In this document: positions 60,491 through 64,000 of the stretch, in pieces | How the letters are laid out: every line of letters begins with the position of its first letter | How positions within the stretch are numbered: the first letter of the stretch is position 1 | Assembly: GCF_014083985.1 (NCBI RefSeq) | Contig: NZ_CP046907.1 | Span: forward strand, 3,634,501-3,698,500 | DNA: 64,000 bases | DNA from: Streptomyces sp. SCUT-3 | GTDB lineage: Bacteria; Actinomycetota; Actinomycetes; Streptomycetales; Streptomycetaceae | Reading direction: 5' to 3' | Notes under the pieces: generated by a model | The model's input: the letters and a program-made list of their open reading frames with translations, nothing else | What the model was told of the DNA's origin: nothing | Database searches by the model: none | Position numbers and translations under genes: made by a program

Positions 60491-60512
60491 TCCCCGCAGC
60501 ACCACGCACCGG

Positions 60513-60556
60513 CCGCCGCCCCTCCGCGCACCCACGTGCGCGGAGCAGGGCGGCGG
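60513..60556 (+). terminator. 19-bp hairpin between rplY and pth
   Basis: CCGCCGCCC (60513-60521) pairs with GGGCGGCGG (60548-60556), and CTCCGCGCAC (60522-60531) with GTGCGCGGAG (60536-60545), 4-nt loop. It is 22 nt after rplY and 37 nt before pth, so it may attenuate rather than fully end the transcript. Confidence 0.75.
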
Positions 60557-60593
60557 TCGCGCACGGCACACCCGGAGCAGGAGGACCGAACGG

Positions 60594-61181
60594 ATGAGTA
60601 CGCCGGTGGACGCGGCCGAGGGGCCGTGGCTGGTGGTGGGCCTGGGCAACCCCGGACCCGAGTACGCGGGCAACCGCCACAACGTGGGCTTCATGGTCGT
60701 GGACCTGCTGGCCGAGCGGATCGGCGGCCGGTTCAAGAGCCACAAGAGCCGGGCGCAGGTGCTGGAGGGCCGCCTGGCCGGACGGCGCGTGGTGCTGGCG
60801 AAGCCGATGTCGTTCATGAACGTCTCGGGCGGCCCGGTCACCGCGCTGCGCGACTTCTACAAGGTGCCCCTCGGCAACATCGTGGTGGTCCACGACGAGC
60901 TGGACATCGACTACGGGACGCTGCGCCTGAAGACCGGGGGCGGCGACAACGGGCACAACGGACTGAAGTCGATCACGAAGTCGCTGGGCCCCGACTACGG
61001 GCGCGTGCGGTTCGGCATCGGCCGCCCGCCGGGCCGGATGGACGTGGCGGCCTTCGTGCTCAAGGACTTCTCGGCGACCGAGCGCAAGGAACTGGACTAC
61101 TTCGTGGACCGGGCCGCCGACGCGGTGGAGGCGTTCGTGGAGCACGGGCTGGAGCGGGCGCAGAGCGCCTACAACTCCTGA
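60594..61181 (+). CDS. pth: peptidyl-tRNA hydrolase
   Basis: A 195-aa Pth. Conserved stretches: [20 protein letters not shown] with catalytic His, [32 protein letters not shown] (catalytic Asp) and GHNGLKSI. It recycles peptidyl-tRNA released from stalled ribosomes. ATG at 60594 with AGGAGGA upstream. Confidence 0.97.
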   Translation: MSTPVDAAEGPWLVVGLGNPGPEYAGNRHNVGFMVVDLLAERIGGRFKSHKSRAQVLEGRLAGRRVVLAKPMSFMNVSGGPVTALRDFYKVPLGNIVVVHDELDIDYGTLRLKTGGGDNGHNGLKSITKSLGPDYGRVRFGIGRPPGRMDVAAFVLKDFSATERKELDYFVDRAADAVEAFVEHGLERAQSAYNS

Positions 61182-61250
61182 CCGGCCGGAACCCGCGGAC
61201 ACCCGTTCGGATATTGACTCGCCGGTAGCTTGTGGCCAAGGATCTCCGGC

Positions 61251-61760
61251 ATGCCGAAGCCGAAGCCGAAGCCGAAGAGGAGCCGGGCACGACGGGTCGG
61301 GGAGAGCGCGTTCGGACTGCTGCTGCTCCTGGGCCGGGCGGTGGCGGCCGTCGTGGTCCTGGTGCTGCTCGCGGCCGGGGTGCGGACCTCCTGGGGCACG
61401 GCGCAGCACGTACTGCTCAACGGCCGCGAGCAGGGCACCGTGACGGCGGCCTCCTGCGGGGAGGACGTCTGCCGCGGCCGGTTCGTCCCGGAACTGGAGG
61501 GCGGGCGGGAGCGCACCGTGCGGATCGACGCCTCCCAGGTGCGCCGTGACGGCGGTGAAGTGGACGTCGCCGTGGTGCCGGGCTCGGACGAGGTGGTGCG
61601 CACCGGGTGGGGCGGCGGCCTGCACGCCTGGACGCCGCTGGGCGGCGCGCTGCTGCTGGCGTCACCGGTGATGGCCGGCGGACTCGGCCTGCGCCGCACC
61701 GCATGGGCCGCCGCGGGTGCCGGACTGGCACTGCTGGGAGCCGCGTTCCTCCTGCTGTGA
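61251..61760 (+). CDS. small membrane protein of unknown function
   Basis: A 169-aa protein starting MPKPKPKPKRSRARR, a basic cytoplasmic tail, then a transmembrane helix (about 21-48), an extracytoplasmic domain with one Cys pair (ASCGEDVCRG) and two C-terminal transmembrane helices (about 113-138 and 144-169). No family recognised. The ATG at 61251 (AAGGA upstream) is preferred over an upstream TTG. Confidence 0.75.
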   Translation: MPKPKPKPKRSRARRVGESAFGLLLLLGRAVAAVVVLVLLAAGVRTSWGTAQHVLLNGREQGTVTAASCGEDVCRGRFVPELEGGRERTVRIDASQVRRDGGEVDVAVVPGSDEVVRTGWGGGLHAWTPLGGALLLASPVMAGGLGLRRTAWAAAGAGLALLGAAFLLL

Positions 61761-61887
61761 GTCGTTCCTCCCGTTGTGAACCGGTCGGCGGAGCGGTGGC
61801 CGTGAGGCGATCGTCACGGGATCATTCCGGAAACTGTCGGACAATCACCTCGTAAGATGACGCACCCCCCTTGACGGCGCGTAGTAG

Positions 61888-64000
<2,113 letters not shown>

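Overview
The window is very GC-rich, with strong G/C bias at third codon positions, many GTG/TTG starts and many 4-bp stop/start overlaps. It carries a SARP regulator, a LanKC enzyme, a protein O-mannosyltransferase, an LAETG sortase substrate and a Nur-type nickel box. This fits an actinomycete, most likely Streptomyces or a close relative. From general knowledge, the right-hand order (glmU, prs, rplY, pth, ppc and, further left, galE, ispE, ksgA, tatD, metG, rsmI, pmt) resembles the conserved core of a Streptomyces chromosome. That comparison is from memory and was not computed.

Region 1 (1-15.6 kb) is an accessory RiPP (ribosomally made, modified peptide) locus. On the minus strand, in order of transcription, are a radical SAM enzyme, a haem-oxygenase-like diiron oxidase (HDO), a 67-aa peptide of the 'aroma-sacti' type, a cyclase/AAA-ATPase/TPR signalling protein, a cytoplasmic S8 protease and a GAF protein. 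A strong 20-bp hairpin follows. Next come a 52-aa lanthipeptide-like precursor, an MFS exporter and a class III lanthipeptide synthetase that runs off the left edge. A SARP activator and a LuxR-type regulator sit beside it. Two short peptide genes that share an acidic DEAE...AH box, and two kinds of modifying machinery, make this the most interesting part of the window.

Region 2 (15.6-34 kb) holds mixed metabolic and transport genes: a GNAT acetyltransferase, an orphan HigA-like regulator, a DUF305/DUF3105 pair, a MerR regulator facing a three-gene Baeyer-Villiger monooxygenase/hydrolase/SDR operon, a tricorn-type protease, a Nur-boxed CbiM-PDGLE-CbiQ-CbiO metal importer, a beta-lactamase-fold hydrolase, a second SDR and a VOC protein.

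Region 3 (34-49.9 kb) is mostly housekeeping: a penicillin-binding protein and Pmt on the minus strand; rsmI, a zinc-ribbon protein, metG-tatD, ksgA and ispE on the plus strand. After these come a Phd/RelE-like toxin-antitoxin pair with an apparently leaderless promoter, an ABC-F ATPase and a membrane-anchored PQQ-like propeller. A 66-bp stem-loop occurs twice (33992 and 42142), and a perfect 60-bp palindrome lies 29 bp before metG.

Region 4 (49.9-64 kb) contains two LuxR-type response regulators, one lacking the phospho-acceptor Asp, flanking galE. galE is preceded by what looks like the 3' remnant of galT. Then follow MarR/Tam, an auto-regulated TetR-desaturase operon, tRNA-Gln, glmU-prs-rplY-pth, a membrane protein, a secreted LAETG protein with 41 consecutive Gly-X-Y triplets, and the 3' part of ppc at the right edge. 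I saw no rRNA genes, insertion sequences, phage genes or CRISPR arrays.
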